A DNA stretch of 16,015 bases from Gemmatimonadota bacterium (GCA_030641505.1 DAOWHI010000037.1:1-16015), one strand, 5' to 3'. Positions 1-6,944 are shown, numbered from the stretch's first letter. Numbers and translations: made by a program. Notes: a model not told the origin generated them from the sequence alone.

Positions 1-1100
1 GCCCACGCAAGCGACACAAGAACGGCGATGTTGAGCGCGGTGAGCTTCCTGGCGTAGTCGAAGTCGACCGCCTCGACGACGTCACCGTACGCGATCCCGT
101 CCTCCACTCGTATGTCCTGGTGCTGGCGATCGTAGTGCTCGTTTGTCTCCATGATCCGCACCGCCGGAAAGCCGGCGTCGTTGAACGGGCGGTGATGGCC
201 GCCGCGTCCCCAGCGATCCAGTCGATAGATCATGATCATGTCGAGGTCCGCGAAGTAGAGATCCGCGATCCGGTCGACGTACCGCGCGAGCTGGCGCGAG
301 CGACCGTCGACTTCGCCGCCGGTAAAACGCATGCCGCGCCAGTCGTCGGGCGTCGCCGTCACGTCCGGGCTCTCCGAGAATACGCGCGCGGTCGAGTTGT
401 CGACGATGTTGTTGATCCCTGCGGTGTTGCCGATCATGTCGTTGTTGAACACGGCCTCGATGTTCCAACCGTCTTCTTGCGCGACACGCGCCATGTGGCG
501 GCCGCCGTAGAGTCCCTGCTCCTCGCCAGAGAGTCCGGCGAAAACGATCGACGCGTGAAACACGCGGTCGGATCGTGTAATGATCCGAGCCGCTTCCAGC
601 ACGCCGGCCATTCCGCTGGCGTTGTCGTTGGCTCCGGGAGCGTCGTCCACGGCGTTCATCGGGTCGGAGATCCGGGAGTCGATGTCACCGCTCATGATGA
701 CGTAACGGTTGGGATCGCTCGTGCCACGCAGCACGGCGACGACACTTACCACCCAGGTAGGATTAGGGATTCGTTGTTCGCGCTGAACGAGCGATCGTTG
801 ATACGAGACCTCGAGGCAGTCGTCGCAATTCGCCGAGATCCGGTCGAACTCGGCCTTGATCCAGCGTCGGGCGGCACCGATCCCGCGCGTTGCCGACAGC
901 GTATCGGACAGCGTGTGTCGGGTCCCGAACCCGGCCAAGGTCCGGATGTCGTGCTCGATCCGGTCGGCGGACACCGCTTCGATCAGGTCGTGGAGCCGGC
1001 TGTCGCGATCGGGAGGTGTGGGGGGGAGATCTTGCGCACCGAGCCGACTCCATTGTACGACGACGAGCAGAAGCGCGAGCATGATCGGCGACCGGCGCAT
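1..1100 (-). CDS. Secreted M28-family zinc aminopeptidase (partial, C-terminus cut by window edge)
   Basis: Reading the minus strand from ATG at 1100 gives an open frame of 366 codons that reaches the window edge without a stop. Residues 1-22 form a signal peptide (MRRSPIM, a hydrophobic core LALLLVVV, then GA before Gln23), so the enzyme should be exported. The M28 fold is clear from ordered motifs: SGDIDSR (D139, D141), APGANDNASG (D159, the bridging ligand position), LSGEEQGLYGG (E193 catalytic, E194 ligand), FNNDMIGN (D221) and RQHQD (H327, probable last ligand). M28 enzymes are di-zinc peptidases that remove N-terminal residues. The usual first ligand in HxD is Asp139 here. A CDDC pair lies before the catalytic core. 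The start follows the grxD stop by 28 bp on the same strand, so it is probably the last gene of the bolA-grxD unit. GTG at 1103 is an alternative start. No strong Shine-Dalgarno is visible. Confidence 0.9.
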   Translation of the reverse strand, partial: MRRSPIMLALLLVVVQWSRLGAQDLPPTPPDRDSRLHDLIEAVSADRIEHDIRTLAGFGTRHTLSDTLSATRGIGAARRWIKAEFDRISANCDDCLEVSYQRSLVQREQRIPNPTWVVSVVAVLRGTSDPNRYVIMSGDIDSRISDPMNAVDDAPGANDNASGMAGVLEAARIITRSDRVFHASIVFAGLSGEEQGLYGGRHMARVAQEDGWNIEAVFNNDMIGNTAGINNIVDNSTARVFSESPDVTATPDDWRGMRFTGGEVDGRSRQLARYVDRIADLYFADLDMIMIYRLDRWGRGGHHRPFNDAGFPAVRIMETNEHYDRQHQDIRVEDGIAYGDVVEAVDFDYARKLTALNIAVLVSLAW

Positions 1101-1128
1101 CACGATGCTCGATCGGTGCCCTTTGTCT

Positions 1129-1479
1129 TTACTCTCCGGCCCCTGCGTCGGCGGTCTCTAGCGCGGCTTCGATCTTGGTCTGGAGTTCTCCGCTCTCGGA
1201 AAGCTCGCGCGTGATGTCGCAACCGCCGATGAACTCGCCGCCGATGTACAGCTGTGGAATGGTTGGCCAGTCGCTGTACTCGCGGATCGCTTGCCACAGC
1301 TCAGGATCGGCCAGCACATCGATCGCGTGGATCCGTCCGGTGGCTCCGGCGGTGTGCAGGGTTTCCACGGTGGCAGCGCTGAACCCACAGCGCGGCAACA
1401 TCTCGGTGCCCTTCATGTAGAGCAGAACCGGGTTCTCCCGGATCTGAGCATCGATTCTCTGTTTCACTTCGGGTTGCAT
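1129..1479 (-). CDS. grxD: Monothiol CGFS glutaredoxin (Grx4/GrxD type)
   Basis: This 116-aa protein has the full length and motif set of a single-domain monothiol glutaredoxin. It shows the KGT glutathione-binding motif at residues 23-25, the CGFS active site with Cys31, the WPTIPQLYIGGEF segment containing the cis-proline (Pro75), and the GGCD motif at residues 85-88. Proteins of this type bind a [2Fe-2S] cluster between two monomers or with a BolA partner. They act in cytoplasmic iron-sulphur cluster trafficking rather than as general thiol reductases. Its start lies inside the end of bolA (16-bp overlap), with a strong Shine-Dalgarno (GAGGAGGG on the minus strand, about 5 nt before the ATG). 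Translational coupling to bolA is therefore likely. The family assignment is firm; the in vivo role is inferred from family knowledge and from the bolA neighbour. Confidence 0.96.
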   Translation of the reverse strand: MQPEVKQRIDAQIRENPVLLYMKGTEMLPRCGFSAATVETLHTAGATGRIHAIDVLADPELWQAIREYSDWPTIPQLYIGGEFIGGCDITRELSESGELQTKIEAALETADAGAGE

Positions 1480-1724
1480 CGCTCGCCCTCCTCAGGCGTC
1501 CAGGCCTTGATTGACAATGCGTGAACGGTATCGTCGTCGATCCATTCCCGGACCGACGCGTAAATCATCTTGTGTCTCTCGATCAGCGATTTTCCTACGA
1601 ACGCGGGAGAGATCACGCGCGCTTCGAGGTGATTGTCGGTCCCGGTCAGGTCTACGACTTCCACCTCCGCGTCGGGGATCGCGGCTTGGATCTTGGCCGT
1701 TACTTGCTCGCGGATCTGCGTCAT
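1464..1724 (-). CDS. bolA: BolA/IbaG family iron-sulphur partner protein
   Basis: This 86-aa protein matches the BolA fold over almost its whole length. Landmarks are DNHLEARVISP (residues 30-40), FVGKSLIERHKMIY with the conserved His51, and the C-terminal TVHALSIKAWTPEE with His68. BolA proteins form heterodimers with CGFS glutaredoxins around a [2Fe-2S] cluster and use conserved histidines as ligands. Finding grxD directly downstream and overlapping supports that role here. I chose ATG 1724 because no in-frame start lies further upstream. The only Shine-Dalgarno-like AAGGAG is about 19 nt upstream, too far to use. A promoter-like TTGCCA/TATCTT pair ends 7 nt before the ATG, so the mRNA may be leaderless. 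The tail after TPEEGE (RCNPK) is not conserved family sequence. It could instead be called ibaG; the symbol is less certain than the family. Confidence 0.93.
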   Translation of the reverse strand: MTQIREQVTAKIQAAIPDAEVEVVDLTGTDNHLEARVISPAFVGKSLIERHKMIYASVREWIDDDTVHALSIKAWTPEEGERCNPK

Positions 1725-1731
1725 CCGCCCG

Positions 1732-1759
1732 AAGATAGCGGCTCTCCTTGATGTGGCAA
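1732..1759 (-). promoter_or_regulatory. Putative sigma70 promoter for bolA-grxD-M28 (leaderless geometry)
   Basis: On the minus strand, TTGCCA (1759-1754; 5/6 match to TTGACA) is followed after a 16-bp spacer by TATCTT (1737-1732; 4/6 match to TATAAT). Seven bases then precede the bolA ATG, so transcription would start at or next to the start codon. This was seen by eye only; no start site has been mapped. Confidence 0.45.
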
Positions 1760-1765
1760 AACGCG

Positions 1766-1794
1766 TTGACGAGCAGGTACTTAGGCGGTAGTTT
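1766..1794 (+). promoter_or_regulatory. Putative sigma70 promoter for the rpsF ribosomal operon
   Basis: TTGACG (1766-1771; 5/6 match to the -35 consensus) is followed by a 17-bp spacer and TAGTTT (1789-1794; a weak -10 that keeps T1, A2 and T6). Transcription would start near 1801 and give a leader of about 60 nt before rpsF. Its -35 lies only 6 bp from the -35 of the opposing bolA promoter. Confidence 0.45.
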
Positions 1795-1861
1795 CATTGC
1801 TCTTTCCAATAGCCCTGTTCGCCCCGCGGGGGTGGACCGTTCAGACCGAAGGGAGCATCCC

Positions 1862-2317
1862 ATGGCACGATCCTACGAAACTGTTCTTATCTTCGACTCC
1901 ACGCTCGACGAGTCTGTGTTCGAGCAGAAACTGGGTCGGCTCAAGGGCGCTCTCGTTGACGACGGTGACGAGTCGATGACGGTGACCCAGTGGGGCACTC
2001 GTAAGCTGGCTTACCCAATCGGCAAGAAAGAGCAGGGGACCTACGTCATTCTGAGATACGACACCGAGCCCGATCGACTGGTCGAGTTCGAGCGTTTGGC
2101 GAAGCTCGATGAGCAGGTCATGCGGCAGCTCACCATTGTCGACCCGATCGAGTCGACGATCGTGCCGGCCACCACGAGCACCGATGAGCCGGCCGCGACG
2201 AGCACCGATGAGCCGGCCACGACGAGCACCGATGAGCCGGCCGCGACGAGCACCGATGAGCCGGCCACGACGAGCACTGATGAGCCGGCCGAACCCGGTG
2301 TGGAGGTACAAGAGTGA
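1862..2317 (+). CDS. rpsF: 30S ribosomal protein bS6 with a repetitive acidic C-terminal tail
   Basis: Residues 1-100 are a standard bS6: YETVLIFDSTLDE at the N-terminus, then QWGTRKLAYPIGKKEQGTY in the middle and KLDEQVMRQLTIV at the end. bS6 binds bS18 on the platform of the 30S subunit, and rpsR follows directly. The start is ATG 1862, not the longer in-frame opening from 1748. The Shine-Dalgarno AAGGGAG (1849-1855) sits 6 nt before it, and the extra upstream codons do not resemble S6. The protein is 151 aa, longer than the usual 95-110, because residues 103-142 are five copies of an octapeptide (A-T/A-T-S-T-D-E-P) followed by AEPGVEVQE. The tail is acidic and probably disordered. The 1801-1861 leader has a CCCC/GGGG mini-hairpin (1822-1832) and CCG triplets, which might belong to an S6:S18 autoregulatory element; this is not established. 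Confidence 0.96.
   Translation: MARSYETVLIFDSTLDESVFEQKLGRLKGALVDDGDESMTVTQWGTRKLAYPIGKKEQGTYVILRYDTEPDRLVEFERLAKLDEQVMRQLTIVDPIESTIVPATTSTDEPAATSTDEPATTSTDEPAATSTDEPATTSTDEPAEPGVEVQE
2168..2287 (+). repeat. Five tandem 24-bp repeats inside rpsF
   Basis: Five in-frame 24-bp units (starts 2168, 2192, 2216, 2240, 2264) encode ATTSTDEP, AATSTDEP, ATTSTDEP, AATSTDEP and ATTSTDEP. Units 2 and 4 are identical at the DNA level, and units 1, 3 and 5 differ only by silent changes. The strict alternation gives a 48-bp higher-order period, as expected from duplication of a two-unit block. Confidence 0.97.
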
Positions 2318-2538
2318 TGGTCTACAGGCGGAAGAAGACATGCCACTTCTGCGAGAACAAAGTGGTGATCGATTACAAGGATCAACACATGTTGGATCGC
2401 TTCACCAACGATCGCGGGAAAATCCTGCCGCGGCGCGTCACCGGTACCTGCGCCCGACACCAGCGTCGGCTGGCGACCGCGATCAAGCGGGGGCGCTTTC
2501 TGGCACTCATCCCATATCTCCCGGACCACGCGCTTTGA
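2317..2538 (+). CDS. rpsR: 30S ribosomal protein bS18, zinc-ribbon (C+) form
   Basis: The 73-aa product is bS18: a short basic N-terminus (MVYRRKKT), then the core ending in the basic TGTCARHQRRLATAIKRGRFLALIPY. It keeps a CxxC (Cys9, Cys12) and a CxxH (Cys45, His48), which fits the zinc-binding C+ form rather than the zinc-free paralogue. bS18 pairs with bS6 in the 30S platform. The ATG at 2317 overlaps the rpsF stop by one base (TGATG), and GGAGG at 2302-2306 lies 10 nt upstream. An in-frame GTG at 2314 (7 nt from the same Shine-Dalgarno) would add one Met and cannot be excluded. Coupling with rpsF fits the equimolar need for the two proteins. No ssb gene lies between rpsF and rpsR, unlike the arrangement in many Firmicutes. 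Confidence 0.96.
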   Translation: MVYRRKKTCHFCENKVVIDYKDQHMLDRFTNDRGKILPRRVTGTCARHQRRLATAIKRGRFLALIPYLPDHAL

Positions 2539-2575
2539 GATCGCAGCTCCGGATCAGCGAACGAGGGACTGAACG

Positions 2576-3037
2576 ATGAGCAAGAACACCGAAGTAGTCC
2601 TGCGCGCCGAGGTCGAAAACCTCGGGCATGCCGGCGATGTCGTCGAGGTCGCTCCAGGCTACGCTCGCAACTACTTGTTGCCGCAGCGCCTGGCCTACGT
2701 CGCCACGGCAGCCAACAAGCGACGTATCGAGCATGAACGTAAGAAGTACGAGCAGAAGCTGAGCGAGGAGAGGGTCAAGGCCGAAGAAGTGGCGTTGACT
2801 ATGACTGGCTTGGCGCTCGAGTTTCAGATGATGGCCGGCGACGAGGACCAGCTCTATGGCTCGGTTTCGACCGCCGACATCGCGGAGCGCTTGGTAGAGC
2901 GTGGATTCGCTGCAGCGCGGGGCCAGGTGAGACTGGACGATCCGATCAAGACACTCGGCGAGTATGAAGTCCCGATCCGACTCCATCCCGAAGTCAGCGT
3001 CCCAATCAAAGTGCTCGTAACACGAGACCAGGGTTGA
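2576..3037 (+). CDS. rplI: 50S ribosomal protein bL9
   Basis: The 153-aa product has the two-domain bL9 layout. The N-terminal rRNA-binding domain (residues 1-50) includes VENLGHAGDVVEVAPGYARN, YLLPQRLA and ATAANKR. A charged connecting helix follows (about residues 47-78), then the C-terminal domain with GSVSTADIAE, the DDPIKTLGEYEVPIRLHPEV stretch and IKVLV. Its length matches the family norm of about 150 aa. bL9 binds 23S rRNA near the L1 stalk and reaches towards neighbouring ribosomes, helping reading-frame maintenance. It lies 37 bp after rpsR with a GAGGGA Shine-Dalgarno-like stretch about 10 nt before the ATG. Its stop codon overlaps the putative TTG start of rsfS. The classic rpsF-rpsR-rplI order supports one transcript. 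Confidence 0.97.
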   Translation: MSKNTEVVLRAEVENLGHAGDVVEVAPGYARNYLLPQRLAYVATAANKRRIEHERKKYEQKLSEERVKAEEVALTMTGLALEFQMMAGDEDQLYGSVSTADIAERLVERGFAAARGQVRLDDPIKTLGEYEVPIRLHPEVSVPIKVLVTRDQG

Positions 3038-3444
3038 CCCCACCGAGCCGTCGCGCGCGCCGCACTTCCGGCGACGCGGAGATTCGTGCCCTGGCTGCAG
3101 CCGCGGCTCAGGAAGCGGTCGACCGTAGGGGCCGGGATGTGTTGCTGCTTGACCTGCGAGGGCTGACTTCAGCCACTGATTACTTCGTCCTGGCCAGCGG
3201 CGAGAGCGATGTACAGGTCAAGGCGATCGCGGATCGAATCGAAGAGCGGTTGGCGGCCGAGGGTGCTCGTCCGTGGCACGTGGAAGGTGCCAGGCGGAGC
3301 AACTGGGTGCTGCTCGACTATATCGATTTCGTGGTCCACGTTTTTCACCGCGAGGCGCGGGCCTATTACGAGCTCGAACGGTTGTGGGGCGACGCGCCGG
3401 TCGAATCGTTCTCCGAGAACGGTGAATTGACCACGGGGGATTAA
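3034..3444 (+). CDS. rsfS: Ribosomal silencing factor RsfS (Iojap/RsfA family)
   Basis: The 136-aa frame carries the RsfS/Iojap domain: AAAAAQEAVDRRGRDVLLLD, GLTSATDYFVLASGES, VQVKAIADRIEERL, then WVLLDYIDFVVHVFHREARAYYELERLW. RsfS binds uL14 on the 50S subunit and blocks joining with the 30S subunit when nutrients are short. The start is probably TTG 3034, which overlaps the rplI stop as TTGA. The frame has no ATG before the conserved domain and TTG is the only plausible early start, though no good Shine-Dalgarno precedes it. In many bacteria rsfS sits beside nadD; here it ends a ribosomal-protein operon, which suits its target. The first 16 residues are basic and not conserved, so the exact start carries some doubt. 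Confidence 0.92.
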   Translation: MTPPSRRARRTSGDAEIRALAAAAAQEAVDRRGRDVLLLDLRGLTSATDYFVLASGESDVQVKAIADRIEERLAAEGARPWHVEGARRSNWVLLDYIDFVVHVFHREARAYYELERLWGDAPVESFSENGELTTGD

Positions 3445-3484
3445 ACCGGTCATTCGAAGCGTCTATTTCTTAGGACAGCGGTAT

Positions 3485-3511
3485 TTGCCCGTCTCGTGCG
3501 GGTGGTATAGC
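3485..3511 (+). promoter_or_regulatory. Possible promoter for the large envelope protein gene
   Basis: TATAGC (3506-3511), preceded by TGG, is a reasonable -10. A weak TTGCCC (3485-3490) stands 15 bp upstream. It lies in the 95-bp gap after rsfS. AGGAAAGAG (3526-3534) then serves as the ribosome binding site for ATG 3540. Spacing is short, so confidence is modest. Confidence 0.35.
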
Positions 3512-3539
3512 GTTTCCTCGGCCGCAGGAAAGAGCCAAA

Positions 3540-6500
3540 ATGAAAGCGAAGGGAGGTCTTTTGGCGCGCTCCGTGACCCGTAATGTTGTCGTCTTCGTCG
3601 CGCTTCTAATCGGCGGGTCGATCGCCAACCCCGCGCACGCTCAGTTCGGGCAAAACAAGGTTCAGTACAAGGATTTCGATTTCCGGGTTCTCGAAACTGA
3701 GCACTTTGATATCCACTATTACCCGGAAGCTGAAGACGCAATCCTCGACGCAGCGCGCATGGCCGAGCGCGCCTACTCGAGACTCTCCAAAGTATTTCGC
3801 CACGATTGGAACGAGCGGAAACCGCTCATTCTCTACGCGTCACAGTCTGACTTCCAGCAGACGAACATCTTTCGCTTTCAGATCTCAGAGGGTACCGGCG
3901 GCATCACAGAAGGGTTGAGAAACCGGATCGTGCTTTTCTTCCCGAGCGCGTATCCGGAGTTCGAGCACACGCTTGCCCACGAGCTCGTCCACTCCTTCCA
4001 ATTCGACATCCTGCGGCGGGGGGCTCTGTCGCAAGGCAGCAACCCGTTCGCGTTCCGCATGCCATTGTGGTTTGCGGAAGGCATGGCCGAGTACCTCACT
4101 GTTGGGGCGATCGATCCGTTGACGGCGATGTGGTTGAGGGATGGATCGCTGGCGGGTTACCTAACGACGATCGATGAGTTGTCGCGGGCGCAAGACATCC
4201 GGGTCTATCGCTTTGGCCAGGCCCTTTGGTACTACATCGGCGTCAAGTATGGTGACGAAAAGATAGGCGAGATCATGCAGAAAGCGCCGTTGCTGGGCGT
4301 CCGCGAGGCGTTTCGGACATCGATCAACCTGAAACTCGAGGACCTATCAGAAGATTGGCTCGAGGCGGTTCGGCTCACGTACCTGCCGCAGGTTGTCCTG
4401 TATCCGCCCGCCGAAGAGGTCGCTGTGCGGCTGACGAACCATGTCAAGGAGGGGGCGTCAATCAACGTCGGGCCGGCGCTGTCCCCCGACGGTAGCAAGG
4501 TCGCGTTCGTCTCCAACCGAGAGTTCTTTAATAACCTGTACATTGCGAGTGCCGAGGACGGCTCCGACGTGGACAAGGTTATCAAGGGAGAGCGCTCCGA
4601 GTCGTTCGAGAGTCTGCGATTCCTGCGCGTCGGTATGGCGTTTTCGCCTGACGGGAAACACCTGGCTTTCTCGAGCAAGATCGGTGAGCAGGACGCGCTC
4701 TATATCATGCGTGTGGACAACGAGAAGATCGTTGCCTCCCATCGCTTCAATCTCGACGGTATTGAGACCCCGTCCTGGTCGCCCGACGGACAAGAGCTCG
4801 TTTTCACCGGGCAGAAAGGCGGGACTAGCGATCTGTACATCGTCCGCCGCGACGGGACCGATCTGCGAAGGCTTACCAACGACCGCTACGCCCAGCGTGA
4901 CCCGGTATGGTCGCCGGATGGCAATCGGATCGCCTTTACCACTGAGTTCGGTGAGGGGACTGACTTCGATCTCCTTTCATACGGCGAGTATCAAATCGGT
5001 GTGTATGACCTGAGCACTGGCGACGTGAAGTTCTTGTCAGATGTGTCGGCTCAAGAGGGCAAGAGCATCAACCCGCAGTGGGGCCCGGATGGAAAGACGA
5101 TCGCGTTTCTTTCTGACCGTACCGGGATCACGAACATCTTTCTACACGATCTAGAGAAGCGCGAGACGTATCAGCTGACCAGCATGCTGACCGGCGTCAG
5201 CGGAATCATCGAATCGAGCCCGGCAATGGCTTGGTCACGCGACGGCAGCCGGATGGTATTCAGCGCGTTCTCCGACGCGGGCTGGGACCTGTACCGGTTG
5301 GACGATCCGTTGTCGCTGGCGACCGAGCCGTACGTGGCCGCTGACCGGGGCGAGTTTGACTTGGCCGACCGCGCGTTCGTCGAACCCGCTCGGCCGGTAG
5401 CTCCGCCGCCGCCGGTGATCCGAGAGCCGGCGGGCGACGCGGAGGAGTTGGCCGATGATGAGGTCACGGACGAGGCAACGGACGTCCCTGCCGAGCCGCT
5501 CGACGGGGAAGCGTTGCCCGAAGTGGCCGATGGCGCTGGCGACGAGGCAGAGGACCAAGCTGACAAGCCGGCCGAAGAGGAAGCAGCCGAGCCTGAGCCG
5601 GCCGATGGTGACGCGGCGGAGGTGGAAGAACCGGCTCAGCCGGACGCAGTGTCCTACTACCTCGGGGAGCGACCCGATCAGGGAGCGCGCCGTCGCCCGG
5701 TAGTGGGTGCGCCCGGCCGTCGGTTGCCTTCATTCAACGAGCCGGTCGATATCGCGACGTTGCTCAAGGATCCCACAATCGGTCTCCCACAGGACACGAC
5801 CGCGTTCAAGTCTCGCAAGTACAAGGTCAAGTTCCAGCCCGACCTAATCGCGCAGCCATCCGTAGGATTCGCCAGCGGAGTGGGTGCGTTCGGCGCGTCC
5901 CAGCTGGCGTTCAGCGATCTGATGGGCGATCACAACCTGTACATAGCGGCGTCCGTGTTCGGTTCGATTACGGACAGCGATCTGTTCTTTACGTACCTCA
6001 ATCGAAAGGGTCGTTGGAACTGGGCCGCTTCGGCGTTTCAGTTCCGAAGCGATTTTGCCTCGTTGTCGACCTCGACCGGTCGAAGCGACGACCTCTTGTT
6101 CCGAAGCGACATCTACCGTGGCGCGCAGTTGACCGCGGCCTATCCGTTTAGCCGCTTCCGGCGGTTAGAGCTAGCCGTCAACGCGACGCACATCACGCGC
6201 CGTGAGGCGCGGTTTGACTTCTTCGATCCCACGCCCGAGATCGTCGATGAACTGGGTAGCGATAACTACATCGCGCCGTCGATCGGCTACGCGTTCGACA
6301 CGAGTTTCTTCGGATCCACCGGTCCGGTCGGTGGAGCACGGCGGCGTTTCGACATCCAGAAGGCTTTTGGAGATCGCGACTTTTCACAGTTCTACGGTGA
6401 TGTCAGGAACTACTGGTTGCTCGGCCGCCGATATACGATCGCCTCGCGGTTACTGTACCTGGGCACGTTTGGCGGGCAGGAGGACGAGCTCCGATTCCAG

Positions 6501-6944
6501 GGCATCGGTGGTCCGACGCTACTGCGTGGTTTCGACTTCGATGATGATGACTTCCTTGTTGGGACAGGTGTCGGGCTCTTCAACCTCGAGTTCCGGTTCC
6601 CGATTATCGAGCGCCCGCGGCTTGGAACCTCGCTGTTTCCACCGATTCGCGGCGCTATATGGTACGATCTCGGTTTCGCGAGCTGCGGAAACGAGCTCTG
6701 CCAACACCAGCAGGCGGAAGTGTTGGCCGAGACCGGCGAACTGCGCGAGTCGTTCAAGTTCTCGACGAGCCAAGACGGCGGCCCCTTTGGCTTCCGACTG
6801 GTCGATGCGAGGGCCGCCTTTGGTGCCGGTGTCCGGATGAACATGTTCGGGTTCGCCGTCATCCGGGTCGACTACGCGCAGCAGACCGACATGGCCGAAC
6901 TCAAGACCGGCCGCTGGGTGTTCACTCTGGCGCCTGAGTTCTAG
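3540..6944 (+). CDS. Exported gluzincin peptidase - TolB-like propeller - Omp85-like barrel fusion
   Basis: This is a 1134-aa, three-part envelope protein. Residues 1-34 are a signal peptide ending PAHA before Gln35. Residues about 45-290 form a peptidase-MA-like metallopeptidase. HELVH (H147, E148, H151) supplies two zinc ligands and the catalytic Glu, and WFAEGMAEY (E180) supplies a likely third ligand. Residues about 305-600 contain six PD40/TolB-type blades (SPDGSKVAFVS, SPDGKHLAFSS, SPDGQELVFTG, SPDGNRIAFTT, GPDGKTIAFLS, SRDGSRMVFSA). Residues about 613-720 are a Pro/Glu/Asp/Ala-rich linker. Residues about 775-1134 resemble the Omp85/BamA barrel, with an LRGF motif at 995-998 (compare VRGF/Y), alternating beta strands and a C-terminal Phe. 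The likely location is the outer membrane, with peptidase and propeller in the periplasm. The substrate is unknown. It is flanked by its own promoter and a downstream hairpin, so it is probably monocistronic. Domain calls rest on motifs, without a search. Confidence 0.88.
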   Translation: MKAKGGLLARSVTRNVVVFVALLIGGSIANPAHAQFGQNKVQYKDFDFRVLETEHFDIHYYPEAEDAILDAARMAERAYSRLSKVFRHDWNERKPLILYASQSDFQQTNIFRFQISEGTGGITEGLRNRIVLFFPSAYPEFEHTLAHELVHSFQFDILRRGALSQGSNPFAFRMPLWFAEGMAEYLTVGAIDPLTAMWLRDGSLAGYLTTIDELSRAQDIRVYRFGQALWYYIGVKYGDEKIGEIMQKAPLLGVREAFRTSINLKLEDLSEDWLEAVRLTYLPQVVLYPPAEEVAVRLTNHVKEGASINVGPALSPDGSKVAFVSNREFFNNLYIASAEDGSDVDKVIKGERSESFESLRFLRVGMAFSPDGKHLAFSSKIGEQDALYIMRVDNEKIVASHRFNLDGIETPSWSPDGQELVFTGQKGGTSDLYIVRRDGTDLRRLTNDRYAQRDPVWSPDGNRIAFTTEFGEGTDFDLLSYGEYQIGVYDLSTGDVKFLSDVSAQEGKSINPQWGPDGKTIAFLSDRTGITNIFLHDLEKRETYQLTSMLTGVSGIIESSPAMAWSRDGSRMVFSAFSDAGWDLYRLDDPLSLATEPYVAADRGEFDLADRAFVEPARPVAPPPPVIREPAGDAEELADDEVTDEATDVPAEPLDGEALPEVADGAGDEAEDQADKPAEEEAAEPEPADGDAAEVEEPAQPDAVSYYLGERPDQGARRRPVVGAPGRRLPSFNEPVDIATLLKDPTIGLPQDTTAFKSRKYKVKFQPDLIAQPSVGFASGVGAFGASQLAFSDLMGDHNLYIAASVFGSITDSDLFFTYLNRKGRWNWAASAFQFRSDFASLSTSTGRSDDLLFRSDIYRGAQLTAAYPFSRFRRLELAVNATHITRREARFDFFDPTPEIVDELGSDNYIAPSIGYAFDTSFFGSTGPVGGARRRFDIQKAFGDRDFSQFYGDVRNYWLLGRRYTIASRLLYLGTFGGQEDELRFQGIGGPTLLRGFDFDDDDFLVGTGVGLFNLEFRFPIIERPRLGTSLFPPIRGAIWYDLGFASCGNELCQHQQAEVLAETGELRESFKFSTSQDGGPFGFRLVDARAAFGAGVRMNMFGFAVIRVDYAQQTDMAELKTGRWVFTLAPEF

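Noticed and set aside
120..1214. Long plus-strand ORF (364 codons) opposite the M28 peptidase
   Set aside because: The minus strand encodes clear M28 motifs over the same span. The plus-strand translation has no recognisable motif and reflects GC-rich antisense openness.
1748..1861. N-terminal extension of rpsF from ATG 1748
   Set aside because: The extension does not resemble bS6 and crosses the predicted promoter. A good Shine-Dalgarno sits 6 nt before ATG 1862.
2041..2529. Minus-strand ORF with a repeated Val/Ala/Gly/Ser pattern
   Set aside because: The apparent repeat protein is only the reverse reading of the rpsF tandem repeats.
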